This document shows positions 9,136 to 18,580 of a stretch of DNA of 64,000 nucleotides, in pieces. The notes under the pieces were generated by a model, which saw nothing but the letters and a program-made list of their open reading frames with translations, was not told the origin of the DNA and did not search any database. Location: the NCBI RefSeq assembly GCF_004366715.1, contig NZ_SOQZ01000001.1, positions 186,001 through 250,000 on the forward strand, read 5' to 3'. Numbering within the stretch: the first letter of the stretch is position 1; every line of letters starts with the position of its first letter. The translations under genes were made by a program, and so were the position numbers. Source of the DNA: Meridianimaribacter flavus. GTDB taxonomy: Bacteria; Bacteroidota; Bacteroidia; Flavobacteriales; Flavobacteriaceae.

Positions 9136-10371
9136 TTGAAGAATACGTTTAGAGCAAATGCAAGTATTGTTAAGGTAATTCTTTACCTTAACTTGTTTTA
9201 TGTATTCTTTTATGTGCTCTTAAAACCTCAAGGAATTAGTTTTTCAAAAATTGCTATATCATGCCTCTTGTTGTCTTCTTTGGCCTTACTTATTTATTTT
9301 AGTGCTAAGAACATAAAAAAGCTCAAACAAATAAATAGAACACCCAGAGTTATATATTTTTTATTAATTCTCTGGTGTGTTATAACTATTATCAGAGGTT
9401 TTTCGTTGAACTTACAGGATTGGATTACTAATTTAGGAAACATCTACATGGCACCAGCATGGTTAACGCCACTTTTTTTAATTATAGGAGTAAATTTAAG
9501 TAATTGGTCCAAGGCATATAAAGCAATAAGTTTTATGTTGGGTTTAATGGTTTTCTTCTTTTTTTTAAGCTTTATATTCCCATTCAAATATCCTCAATGG
9601 TCATGGCTATTAAGACCTGTTAATTTAGCTTTTATAGTTTTTTTCTATAGGTCGAATATATTAAATAAAACACTTTTTTTTTTAGCGACTATAGCATATT
9701 TGTTTATAACTGATGCTACAAGCCACCGAGTAGATTATATTTTCTTTGCATTATCCATAACTTTTGTTCTAATAGATAAAGCAAGCCAAGTTAATTTAAG
9801 AAAATTACTTTTCTGGCAGGTTATTATTATTTATGTTTTAGTTCTTTTAGTTATTTTTTTAATGGGGTATGCCTATTTTGCGGATACAGTTAACTTACTC
9901 GTGGAATATCAGGACTCTAGAACCTTTTTATTTACAGAACTTTTTACAGAGCTTAATAAAAATGAATATTATTATGGAAGAGGTTCTCTCGGTACATACT
10001 ACAGTGATTTTTTTGAAAGAACAACAAGATATTATCATCTGAAAGGTAATACAGGCTGGAAAGGAGATGAACCGGAGAGAATTACAATTGAAGTAGGTTA
10101 CCTTCAAATGATATTAAAAGGAGGTTTTATTATGTTTTTCTTACACTTATATTTTATGTTGTATGGTGTTTATTTAGGTATTTTCAAGTCAAAAAATAAA
10201 TTCACAAGAAGATTAGGAGTTTTCATATTAATTATAACCATTTTAAGTATAATTTCATTTAGGCCAAGATTTACTCCAATTTTTATTTTTTTATGGATGG
10301 CAATAGGCACTGTGTTAAATAAAAAAAACAGAGAAATGAATGATGAGGAAATTAATAATTTATTAAAATGA
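9136..10371 (+). CDS. Wzy-like polysaccharide polymerase (putative)
   Basis: This 411-residue protein has about ten to twelve predicted membrane helices and a larger loop around residues 255-320 that contains GRGSLGTYYSDFFERTT. That topology, together with its place among glycosyltransferases, fits an O-antigen or exopolysaccharide polymerase. Sequence motifs of this group are weak, so the call rests on topology and context. Translation starts at TTG (9136), 3 bp after the previous stop. The end overlaps the next gene by 4 bp. Confidence 0.65.
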   Translation: MKNTFRANASIVKVILYLNLFYVFFYVLLKPQGISFSKIAISCLLLSSLALLIYFSAKNIKKLKQINRTPRVIYFLLILWCVITIIRGFSLNLQDWITNLGNIYMAPAWLTPLFLIIGVNLSNWSKAYKAISFMLGLMVFFFFLSFIFPFKYPQWSWLLRPVNLAFIVFFYRSNILNKTLFFLATIAYLFITDATSHRVDYIFFALSITFVLIDKASQVNLRKLLFWQVIIIYVLVLLVIFLMGYAYFADTVNLLVEYQDSRTFLFTELFTELNKNEYYYGRGSLGTYYSDFFERTTRYYHLKGNTGWKGDEPERITIEVGYLQMILKGGFIMFFLHLYFMLYGVYLGIFKSKNKFTRRLGVFILIITILSIISFRPRFTPIFIFLWMAIGTVLNKKNREMNDEEINNLLK

Positions 10372-11132
10372 TAGAAACTCCTAAAATTAGTATTATAACT
10401 GTAGTATATAATGGTGAAGCTTACCTACAACAAACCATAAACAGTATAAAAAAGCAAACTTACAAAAACGTTGAGTACATAATTATTGATGGAGGCTCTA
10501 CTGACAAAACAATTGATATAATAAATGACAATGAAAAAACTATTTCAAAATGGGTAAGTGAACCAGACAATGGCTTGTATGATGCTATGAATAAAGGAAT
10601 CAAAATGGCCTCTGGGGAACTAATAGGAATAGTAAATAGTGATGATTGGTATGAAAACAATACAGTTGAGCAAGTAGTAAATGCATACATAAAAAACAAA
10701 GAGAAAAAAATATTTCACGGTGATAAAAACTGTATTAAATTAAACGGAGATATAAAATTAAAAAAAGCTAAAAACAATCCTTTTTTGATTAAATATTATG
10801 GTATGGTTTTAAATCATCCAACTATGTTTGTACATAAAGATATTTATAAACATTATCAATATAATACCCAATTAAGGTCTGTTTCTGATTACCAATTTAC
10901 TTTAACAAATTACTTAGACAATAAAAATAAATTTCATTATATACCTCAAGTTTTATCTAATTTTAGATTAGGAGGAATTAGTGGAAATTTAAAATTTAAG
11001 AAGATTTTATCTGAAAATTATATCGCAAGAAAAAATGCAGGTATGAATTTTGCTAGCAGGTCTTTTGCATTAGTATTCAGAATTTTGGTAGAAGTTTATT
11101 TTAAATTATCTAGAAAGAAAAATGATTATTAA
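10368..11132 (+). CDS. Glycosyltransferase family 2 protein
   Basis: This 254-residue GT-A enzyme starts with ISIITVVYNGEAYLQQTINS. It has IIIDGGSTDKT near 38-48 and the metal-binding DxD-type motif SDD at 91-93 (GIVNSDDWYE). The segment SEPDNGLYDAMNKGI is typical of the WcaA/WcaE-like branch found in exopolysaccharide loci. It overlaps the polymerase gene by 4 bp and the next sulfotransferase by 11 bp, so the genes are likely translated together. Confidence 0.92.
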   Translation: MIETPKISIITVVYNGEAYLQQTINSIKKQTYKNVEYIIIDGGSTDKTIDIINDNEKTISKWVSEPDNGLYDAMNKGIKMASGELIGIVNSDDWYENNTVEQVVNAYIKNKEKKIFHGDKNCIKLNGDIKLKKAKNNPFLIKYYGMVLNHPTMFVHKDIYKHYQYNTQLRSVSDYQFTLTNYLDNKNKFHYIPQVLSNFRLGGISGNLKFKKILSENYIARKNAGMNFASRSFALVFRILVEVYFKLSRKKNDY

Positions 11133-12036
11133 AAAAGAAAATAGCAACTACAATATACCAGATTTTTTAATAGTTGGTGGAGCAAAATGTGGTACAACAT
11201 CTTTAAGTCAATACCTCTCTAAACATTCTGATATTTTTATACCAAAGGTTAAAGAGTGCAGATACCTTTCAAAGATGACGCCAAACTTTAATGGTCCAGG
11301 AGATCATGTTGTAAATATTGAAATGACCACTTCATTAAAAGAGTATTCAGATTTATTTAAAAAAGCAAAAGCAGGTCAGTTTTTGTGTGATGCTTCCGTA
11401 GATTATCTTTACTATTATAAAGAAACAATTAGCAGCATTAATGACTTGTATAAAGATGAACAGCCTAAGATTATAATTCTTTTAAGAAACCCAGTTAAAA
11501 GTGCTTTTTCTATGTATTCTCACCTTAAGAGAGACCTAAGAGAAACGCTTCCTTTAAATCAGGCTATTAGCGCTCAAAAAGATAGGCAAAAAAATAATTG
11601 GGAATGGGTTTGGCAATATACTGAGATATCTAAATACTACAATCAAGTAAAGTTTTATAAAGACAATATTGATAAAGAGAATTTAAAAATTATAATTTTT
11701 GAAGAGTTTATTAAAGACCCTCAAAAAGAGCTAAAAGAAATACTTGCTTTTTTAGGTTTAGAAGACCAAGACTTAAAAGGAGATAAAGTTCATAATAAAT
11801 CTGGAAACGCTAAATCACCCTTTCTACAAAAGATAATCTTAAACAAATCACCTTTAGTGATGTTTATAAAAAAGCTTATACCAAGAGGTTTAAAGCAAAA
11901 AGTGTCTCAAGTAAACATAGAACCAGTTGCAATTTCACAAGAAGACATAAAATTATTAAAACCTTATTTTGTAGAAGATATTGTCAAGCTTGAAAAGCTA
12001 TTAAATAAAGATTTATCTCTTTGGCATAACAATTAA
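11122..12036 (+). CDS. Sulfotransferase domain protein (heparan-sulfotransferase-like)
   Basis: This 304-residue protein has the PAPS-binding P-loop VGGAKCGTTSLSQYLS at 18-33 and the 3'-phosphate motif LLRNPVKSAFSMYSH at 120-134. A C-terminal segment has the usual FEEFIKDPQKEL-x-FLGL pattern. This resembles the PF00685 group that includes heparan N- and O-sulfotransferases. It is of a different family from the sulfotransferase at 7141, so the polymer may be sulfated at two positions or on two sugars. Confidence 0.9.
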   Translation: MIIKKENSNYNIPDFLIVGGAKCGTTSLSQYLSKHSDIFIPKVKECRYLSKMTPNFNGPGDHVVNIEMTTSLKEYSDLFKKAKAGQFLCDASVDYLYYYKETISSINDLYKDEQPKIIILLRNPVKSAFSMYSHLKRDLRETLPLNQAISAQKDRQKNNWEWVWQYTEISKYYNQVKFYKDNIDKENLKIIIFEEFIKDPQKELKEILAFLGLEDQDLKGDKVHNKSGNAKSPFLQKIILNKSPLVMFIKKLIPRGLKQKVSQVNIEPVAISQEDIKLLKPYFVEDIVKLEKLLNKDLSLWHNN

Positions 12037-12039
12037 GCA

Positions 12040-13308
12040 ATGCAAAATAAAAGTAAAATTCTAATATGTGCATATGCCTGTCAACCTCACAGGGGCTCTG
12101 AACCTGGAGTTGGATGGAACATGGTTTCTGAGCTAGCAAATAACTCTCAATACAAATACTTAGTAGCTACAAGGAGTTATTATAAAACGTATATAGAAAA
12201 AGAAACTATCCCTGATAATTTAGAGTTTTTTTACTACGAACTTCCTCAAATTTTTATAAGATTAAAAGAAAGGTTTAATCTGCTAAGAATTTATTATTAT
12301 TTATGGATGTTAGGGGCATACATTAAATTAAGAAAACAAAAAAACAGCTTTTATATTATTCATCATCTTACTTTTGTAAATGATTGGTTACCATCACTTT
12401 TTGTGTTGTTTAAAACAAAATACAATCATTTTATTTGGGGGCCTATAGGAAGTCATAGCCGTGTTAATTCAATATTTTTAAATTCAAGAAAAGAAAAGGT
12501 AATTGAGAGAATAAGGATTTTTTTACAGACTTTTTACAGAACATTTGACCCTTTTTTTATGATATGTAAAAAGCAGTCAAGTAAAATAATAGGAATAAAT
12601 AATAATGTAAAAAATAAGCTTAAACTTAAACATAAACTACAACACAAGTTCATTAGTTTTCCTGCAATAGCCTTGAGCCAAAAACAAATTGACGAAGCAA
12701 TATATCAAGCTAAAAAGAAGAGAATATCTAAAGAAACTTTTAATATAATATCAGTAGGCAGATTAATGTATATTAAAAATTTCCATTTCACTATTTCAGT
12801 ATTTGCTGAATTTCTCAAGAGCATACCAGAGAATGAGAAAGAAAAAATAATACTAACGATAATAGGAGAAGGAAGTCAAAAAAATGCATTAATTGAGAAG
12901 TGTAAAACTTTAAATATTTATAAAAACGTACAATTTTTAGGTAATATTCCGCAAAAAGAAGTTATGAATTATTTTTCTAAAGCTAATGTTTTCTTGTTTC
13001 CAACCTTAGAGAGTGCAGGATTTGTAATCTTGGAAGCTATGGTTAATTTTTTACCTGTTTTAGCATTAAATACAGGTGGACCAAAACAATTTTTGAAAGA
13101 AGAAACAGAAAATCAGTTGGTGGAGTATGATAATAGAATGAATAAAATGGAGCTTATCAATTCAATGGCTTCAAAACTTAAGAAGCTTTATAATAACTCA
13201 GATTTAATAAATAAAATAGGATTGGTTAATCATAATGAAATAGTTAATAATTATACTTGGGATAAAAAGGCAAAAAAAGTAATAAGCATTTATAACTCTT
13301 TAAAATAA
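12040..13308 (+). CDS. Glycosyltransferase family 4 protein
   Basis: This 422-residue GT-B protein begins KILICAYACQPHRGSEPGVGW, a pattern common in exopolysaccharide glycosyltransferases. The C-terminal nucleotide-sugar domain includes SVGRLMYIKNFHFT, VQFLGNIPQKEV and FPTLESAGFVILEAMVNFLP. The E-x7-E element is intact. It lies 3 bp after the sulfotransferase gene and 1 bp before the next glycosyltransferase. Confidence 0.9.
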   Translation: MQNKSKILICAYACQPHRGSEPGVGWNMVSELANNSQYKYLVATRSYYKTYIEKETIPDNLEFFYYELPQIFIRLKERFNLLRIYYYLWMLGAYIKLRKQKNSFYIIHHLTFVNDWLPSLFVLFKTKYNHFIWGPIGSHSRVNSIFLNSRKEKVIERIRIFLQTFYRTFDPFFMICKKQSSKIIGINNNVKNKLKLKHKLQHKFISFPAIALSQKQIDEAIYQAKKKRISKETFNIISVGRLMYIKNFHFTISVFAEFLKSIPENEKEKIILTIIGEGSQKNALIEKCKTLNIYKNVQFLGNIPQKEVMNYFSKANVFLFPTLESAGFVILEAMVNFLPVLALNTGGPKQFLKEETENQLVEYDNRMNKMELINSMASKLKKLYNNSDLINKIGLVNHNEIVNNYTWDKKAKKVISIYNSLK

Positions 13309-13309
13309 A

Positions 13310-14422
13310 ATGAATAAAGCTCTTTTTATTTTACACTATTCGCCACCAGTTCATGGTGCTTCAAAAGTAGGAGACTCTATTTTAAATAGCTCAATTATAA
13401 GTCAAGAACTGGATGCTAAATTTATAAAAATAAAATCTTCAGACAGTATCGATGTTATTGGTAAGTTTAATGGTAAAAAGATTTTATATTTCATTGAGTT
13501 GTTTTTTAAAATTTGCTGGAGCTTATTATGGTTTAGACCTCAAATAATATATTACACAGCATCACCTTATGGTTTTGCTTTTTATAGAGATTTAGTGGTT
13601 TCAGTTCCTATTAAAATTTACAGGAAATTGAGTAAAACAAGCTTGTTTTACCACTATCACGCAAAGGGAATAGATAGTTTTGTATCACAATCTAGCATAA
13701 ATAAAAAATTAACTAATTTCCTTTTAAAAAACACAACAATTCTGCTAATCTCTAAACTAATGAAAAGTGAAATAAGGCAGGTTAACACCTATAAAAATGT
13801 GGTTTTTATAAATAATGGTGTAGAAACTACTTTAAACAAGGAAGATTTTTTAAATGTTGTGTCTCAAAGAGTATCTAGTAATAAAGCATCTGTTTTGTAT
13901 CTTTCAAATATGATAAAAGAAAAAGGCTATGATACTATTTTAGAAACTGTAAGAAAAGTAAAAGAATCAGGTTTAGACAATATAGAGTTTAACTTTGCAG
14001 GAGGTTGGGCAACAAATGAAGATGAGCAGTTTTTTAATAACTATGTAAAAGAATATAACCTGCAAGAATATGCTACATTTCATGGTTTAGTACAAGGTGA
14101 GAAAAAGAAATCGTTGTTTTCAAACGCAACCATATTTGTTTTTCCTTCAAGATATAAAAAAGAAGTGTTTCCTATTTCTGTACTAGAGGCATTATCTTAT
14201 GGTTTGCCAATTTTAGGTTTTAATGCAGGTGCGGTTTCAAAAATTATTAATGCTAAAATAGGTGTAATCAGCAATAAAGAACTTATTTTTGAAGACTTAA
14301 AGAAAATGATAGTAAATTACCAATCTACTGATAATTATAAGGTTTGTAGAGAGGAATATTTAAGTAAATACACTATTGATGTCTTTGAAAGAAAACTAAC
14401 AGACATATTAACTTCAAGCTAA
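13310..14422 (+). CDS. Glycosyltransferase family 4 protein
   Basis: This 370-residue GT-B enzyme opens with ALFILHYSPPVHGASKVGDS. Its donor site carries LYLSNMIKEKGYDTIL, FHGLVQGEKK and FPSRYKKEVFPISVLEALSYGLP, the last containing the family E-x7-E. It shares its stop/start base with the following gene (1-bp overlap), showing tight coupling in the polysaccharide operon. Substrate is unknown. Confidence 0.92.
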   Translation: MNKALFILHYSPPVHGASKVGDSILNSSIISQELDAKFIKIKSSDSIDVIGKFNGKKILYFIELFFKICWSLLWFRPQIIYYTASPYGFAFYRDLVVSVPIKIYRKLSKTSLFYHYHAKGIDSFVSQSSINKKLTNFLLKNTTILLISKLMKSEIRQVNTYKNVVFINNGVETTLNKEDFLNVVSQRVSSNKASVLYLSNMIKEKGYDTILETVRKVKESGLDNIEFNFAGGWATNEDEQFFNNYVKEYNLQEYATFHGLVQGEKKKSLFSNATIFVFPSRYKKEVFPISVLEALSYGLPILGFNAGAVSKIINAKIGVISNKELIFEDLKKMIVNYQSTDNYKVCREEYLSKYTIDVFERKLTDILTSS

Positions 14423-15156
14423 TGCCCAAATCAGTTAAAATAAAAGAGTATAACATTTATGCGTCAGATATTAATAGTCTAACTGTTGAAAAAGACAAAA
14501 AGACTATTGTAAACACAATAAATGCGCATTCTTATATAGTAGCAAAAAACGATTCAAAGTTTAAAAAAGCATTGGTAAGTAGTGATATTTTATTGCCAGA
14601 TGGAGAAGGTGTTGTTTTGATGGCAAAAAAGTTGAAAGGCGAAAAAATTAAAAAGATAGCAGGAGCAGACATTCATGACTATTTATTAGATCTATCAGAA
14701 AAAAGAGGTCTTAAATGTTTTTATTTAGGAGCAAGCCAGGAAACATTAGACATTATCAAAAACAAACAAACTCAAAAATATAAAAATGTAGCGTTTGGTT
14801 TTTATTCGCCACCATTTAAACCGGTTTTCTCAAAGGAGGATAACGCACAAATGGTATCAAAAATTAACGCGTTTAAACCAGATGTGTTATTCGTTGGAAT
14901 GACAGCTCCTAAACAAGAAAAATGGGTTTTTGATAATAAAGAAAGTATAGATGCTAACATCATTTGCTCTATAGGTGCTGTTTTTGATTTTATAGCCGAA
15001 ACAAAAAAAAGAGCACCACAATGGGTTATAAATTTAAAGATGGAATGGCTATATAGAAGTTTCACTGCTTGGAGGTTAACAAAACGATACCTTTATTCTA
15101 CCCCTCTTTTTCTTTTAGAAGTTTTTAAATTAAAATACTTTAAAAAATCGATATAA
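14422..15156 (+). CDS. WecG/TagA/CpsF family glycosyltransferase (GT26)
   Basis: This 244-residue protein matches family GT26, which includes N-acetylmannosaminuronyl and N-acetylmannosaminyl transferases. Landmarks are the N-terminal TIVNTINAHSYIVAKND, LLPDGEGVVLMAKKL, and the C-terminal GMTAPKQEKWV and GAVFDFIAETKKRAPQWV. The UDP-GlcNAc 2-epimerase at 22087 makes the ManNAc donor, so this enzyme may transfer ManNAc; that pairing is inferred. These enzymes act on lipid-linked intermediates at the inner face of the membrane. Confidence 0.92.
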   Translation: MPKSVKIKEYNIYASDINSLTVEKDKKTIVNTINAHSYIVAKNDSKFKKALVSSDILLPDGEGVVLMAKKLKGEKIKKIAGADIHDYLLDLSEKRGLKCFYLGASQETLDIIKNKQTQKYKNVAFGFYSPPFKPVFSKEDNAQMVSKINAFKPDVLFVGMTAPKQEKWVFDNKESIDANIICSIGAVFDFIAETKKRAPQWVINLKMEWLYRSFTAWRLTKRYLYSTPLFLLEVFKLKYFKKSI

Positions 15157-15163
15157 ATAAATA

Positions 15164-16354
15164 ATGTTAAATAAGCCACTAGACATAATAAAACTAGTTG
15201 TCAAAAAAGGAGACTATTCTTTTTTGGCATTAACATTATCAATGTTTCTGCTACCCCTTTCAATCAACTTGAGTACGTTTACGTTAATTGCCTCTATTGT
15301 TTTAAAGATTATTCAGTCAATTTATCATAAAGAGCTAAAGTATGGTTCAAAAGCTTTAAAACACAGTGTTATAATAGGATTTGTTTTTTTAGTTTATATA
15401 ATTATAAACTCAATTATACAAACCAATTTAAGGCACACTTTCGTTTTTTTTGAAAAACAGTTTTCACATTTTACTTTATTATTTATCATACCCTTTATAA
15501 TGGGAAACAAAAAGGAAAATAAGTTGCCTTTTTATGCATTGTTAATTGGGAGTCTAGTGGCAATTATAGAGGTGTTTGCTTTGAGTGTGATAAATAAAAT
15601 ACCATTTGATAAATATGCTTTTTTAAGATTTTTAGATATTCATCACACCTATTTATCAATTTATCTGTTAACCTTAGTTAATCTCATGTTAATTAAGTTA
15701 TTGTCAAAAAATAAACTAAAAATAAATACTAAGCTATTTATATTAATAATAATTAGCTTACTCTTTTGGTTTGTATTTTCTTTAGACAGTAAGGCTTCTA
15801 TGGTCATTTTTGCGCTTTTGTTTGTTGTCCAAGCCTTACCTAAAGTAAATAAAAAAAACATAAAATTTCATATTCCTTTTTTAATAGGAATTATTATTGT
15901 TTTTGTAGTGTTTAATACTAAAGCATCAGTTAATTATGAGAAGGCTTTAGATTTTAGGTTACAAATATGGGAAGAGTCCTTTAAGATTTTTGAAAATAAC
16001 CCCTTCTTTGGTAATTTAAAATCATCAGAGAAAGACTTACTTAACTATAATCATTACCTAAGCGGTAAATATTATTTCTTAGATTCTGACTTAAATAGCC
16101 ACAATCAGTACCTTTCTTTTTTAATGAAGTACGGCTTAGTTGGAGTTTCAATCTTTTTTCTTTTTATGATAAACATGTTTAAAAAAGTTAATGTTAAATC
16201 ACAAAAATCAAAAATCAGGGAGTTTTTAGGTTGGACAGTTATTATAGTATTGGTGTTTTATATTGAAAACCTATTAGATAGGCATCATGGTATTGTTTAC
16301 TTTTCATTTATGTATAATTATTATTTAGTTGCAGTAGAAAATGAAGAAATTTAA
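15164..16354 (+). CDS. O-antigen ligase / Wzy-like membrane protein
   Basis: This 396-residue protein has about ten to twelve membrane segments and a periplasmic loop near residues 255-320 with RLQIWEESFKIFENNPFFG and a later SHNQYLSFLMKYGLVG. Both are characteristic of the O-antigen ligase domain (PF04932), shared by WaaL ligases and some Wzy polymerases. With the polytopic protein at 9136, the locus has two candidates for polymerase and ligase; which does which cannot be settled here. It overlaps the next gene by 14 bp. Confidence 0.8.
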   Translation: MLNKPLDIIKLVVKKGDYSFLALTLSMFLLPLSINLSTFTLIASIVLKIIQSIYHKELKYGSKALKHSVIIGFVFLVYIIINSIIQTNLRHTFVFFEKQFSHFTLLFIIPFIMGNKKENKLPFYALLIGSLVAIIEVFALSVINKIPFDKYAFLRFLDIHHTYLSIYLLTLVNLMLIKLLSKNKLKINTKLFILIIISLLFWFVFSLDSKASMVIFALLFVVQALPKVNKKNIKFHIPFLIGIIIVFVVFNTKASVNYEKALDFRLQIWEESFKIFENNPFFGNLKSSEKDLLNYNHYLSGKYYFLDSDLNSHNQYLSFLMKYGLVGVSIFFLFMINMFKKVNVKSQKSKIREFLGWTVIIVLVFYIENLLDRHHGIVYFSFMYNYYLVAVENEEI

Positions 16355-17261
16355 GTTAATATTTCTATTTGGACTAATAGCAACTATTGCATTCTCACAA
16401 GAGTCCGAAACTGTTATAAAGACAGATTTTGGTATTCGAGATTTTATAGTACAAAAAGATTCTATCATTTACATAAAAAAAAGAAATGCCTATTTAAAAG
16501 ATATAAAAACAAAGACAACTAAAGACTACTTTATTGGAGGATATGGCCTTAAGTTTTTACAAGATAATAAGCCCAATACTATAATTACAGTGTCCAATGA
16601 ATTAGTTAACAATGTGTCTTCAGTAAGATTCTATGACAAAAAGAAGGACCGTTTTGAAAGTGTTTTTTATAACGATGAAGGAAAAATTATAGACGCCGTT
16701 ATTTTACCTGAATTAAACTTATTCATACTTAGTTTAATAAGTGAAAAAATAATCATAGTTAATTATTCAAAAAAACCTAAATTTTTAAAAATAGCAGAGA
16801 TAAGTTTAAATACATTTTCTAGGAAAATGGTTTATGAAGAAGGAGCTCTATTATACTGTACAGATAAAGGAAAGGTTTATAAATACAACATAAATAATTA
16901 CCAAAATGAATTAATTTATGATGGTAATGAGTTAATCACCGATTTTTTTATTGATGGAGAAACAATATTTTTATCTACAAACTCAGGGATACTCAAAAAA
17001 GTTAATATTGAAACCAATAAAGAAGAGCAAACAAAAATCAGTGATAATTTTATTAACACTTTTATAAACTCTAAAGAGAATCTTGTTTGTGGGAGTTGGA
17101 ATGGAGATATATATATAATTAATAAGAAAGACCTAAAGCTTAAACAGAAGTTAAGCATTCATAAACGAAGTGTTTTAAAAATTGAAACCCAAGATGATTC
17201 GATTTTTTATTCAAGTAGTTTAGATAAAACAATAAAAAAATGGTATTTAAACCAGAATTAA
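16341..17261 (+). CDS. Exported beta-propeller (WD40-like) protein
   Basis: This 306-residue protein has a signal peptide (MKKFKLIFLFGLIATIAFSQ, cleavage likely after Ser/Gln 19-20). The mature part consists of repeated units of about 40 residues, the last ones WD40-like (HKRSVLKIETQDDSIFYSS then LDKTIKKWYL). It is probably periplasmic or surface-located. Its start lies inside the ligase gene and the sugar-nucleotide gene ugd follows after 5 bp, so it belongs to the polysaccharide operon. No enzymatic motif is seen; a scaffold or polymer-binding role is possible but unproven. Confidence 0.75.
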   Translation: MKKFKLIFLFGLIATIAFSQESETVIKTDFGIRDFIVQKDSIIYIKKRNAYLKDIKTKTTKDYFIGGYGLKFLQDNKPNTIITVSNELVNNVSSVRFYDKKKDRFESVFYNDEGKIIDAVILPELNLFILSLISEKIIIVNYSKKPKFLKIAEISLNTFSRKMVYEEGALLYCTDKGKVYKYNINNYQNELIYDGNELITDFFIDGETIFLSTNSGILKKVNIETNKEEQTKISDNFINTFINSKENLVCGSWNGDIYIINKKDLKLKQKLSIHKRSVLKIETQDDSIFYSSSLDKTIKKWYLNQN

Positions 17262-17266
17262 ATTAA

Positions 17267-18577
17267 ATGAAAATATCAGTAATAGGAACAGGATACGTTG
17301 GCTTAGTTACAGGAACATGTTTAGCAGAAACAGGTAACGAAGTTCTTTGTATAGACATAAATGAAGAAAAAGTAAAACAAATGCAAGAAGGTATAGTTCC
17401 AATCTATGAACCGCATTTGGACGTGCTTTTTGAACGAAATATAAAGGCCCAAAGACTTAAGTTTTCAACTTCACTAGAAGAAGGTATTGAGCATGGAGAC
17501 ATTATCTTTTTAGCATTACCAACACCTGAAGATGAAGACGGTTCTGCAGATCTTTCATATGTATTGGGTGCAGCAAAAGATATAGGAAAACTTATAAGAG
17601 AGTACAAAGTTATAGTAGATAAAAGTACAGTGCCTGTTGGTACAGCTGATAAGGTGACTGAGGTTATGGCAAAAGAAACTAACGTTGACTTTGATGTAGT
17701 GTCAAACCCAGAGTTTTTAAGAGAAGGTTTTGCAGTTGATGACTTTTTAAAACCTGAGCGTATTGTAATTGGATCAAGTTCAGAAAGAGCAACAGCTTTA
17801 ATGCAAAAGCTCTATAAACCTTTTGTAAGATCTGGTAACCCAATTATAGTAATGGACGAAAAGTCTGCTGAGCTTACTAAATATGCTGCTAACTCGTTCT
17901 TGGCTACTAAAATTACTTTTATGAACGAAATTGCCAATTTCTGTGAGAAAGTTGGTGCAGATGTTGATATGGTAAGACGTGGTATGGGAACCGACTCTAG
18001 AATTGGTAAGCGATTCCTTTTTCCAGGAATAGGTTATGGTGGCTCTTGTTTTCCAAAAGACGTTAAAGCACTTCACAAGTCAGGTAAAGACAGTGATTAT
18101 ACGTTTGATATCCTTAATTCGGTTATTAGTGTTAACAATACCCAAAAAACAATCTTAATACCTAAGATTGAATCATATTATAATAATGATATAAACGGTA
18201 AAACTTTTGCTGTTTGGGGATTAGCATTTAAGCCAGAAACCGATGATATTAGAGAAGCACCTTCTATTTACATGATGGAAAAACTTCTTGCTGGAGGAGC
18301 AAAGCTTAATGTTTTTGACCCAGAAGCGATGCCTAATATTAAAAGAAAGTTTGGAGACACTTTAAATTATGCAAATAACATGTATGATGCAACAAAAGAT
18401 GTAGATGCATTGATTATCTGTACAGAATGGAGTATATTTAGAACACCAGATTTTAATAAGCTTAAAAAAAACATGAATAGACCTGTTATTTTTGATGGTA
18501 GAAATCTATATGATATTCAAGAAATGAAAGGAGAAGGGTTTTACTATAACTCAATTGGTAGAGTCACTGTTAAATAA
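17267..18577 (+). CDS. ugd: UDP-glucose 6-dehydrogenase
   Basis: This 436-residue enzyme oxidises UDP-glucose twice with NAD to UDP-glucuronate. The Rossmann loop GTGYVGL is at 7-13 and the active-site Cys is residue 261 in GYGGSCFPKD. FNPEFLREG-type residues occur at 147-154 (SNPEFLREG) and a C-terminal UDP-binding domain has WGLAFKPETDDIREAPS. It is followed after 3 bp by the decarboxylase that turns UDP-glucuronate into UDP-xylose. Confidence 0.96.
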   Translation: MKISVIGTGYVGLVTGTCLAETGNEVLCIDINEEKVKQMQEGIVPIYEPHLDVLFERNIKAQRLKFSTSLEEGIEHGDIIFLALPTPEDEDGSADLSYVLGAAKDIGKLIREYKVIVDKSTVPVGTADKVTEVMAKETNVDFDVVSNPEFLREGFAVDDFLKPERIVIGSSSERATALMQKLYKPFVRSGNPIIVMDEKSAELTKYAANSFLATKITFMNEIANFCEKVGADVDMVRRGMGTDSRIGKRFLFPGIGYGGSCFPKDVKALHKSGKDSDYTFDILNSVISVNNTQKTILIPKIESYYNNDINGKTFAVWGLAFKPETDDIREAPSIYMMEKLLAGGAKLNVFDPEAMPNIKRKFGDTLNYANNMYDATKDVDALIICTEWSIFRTPDFNKLKKNMNRPVIFDGRNLYDIQEMKGEGFYYNSIGRVTVK

Positions 18578-18580
18578 TTT

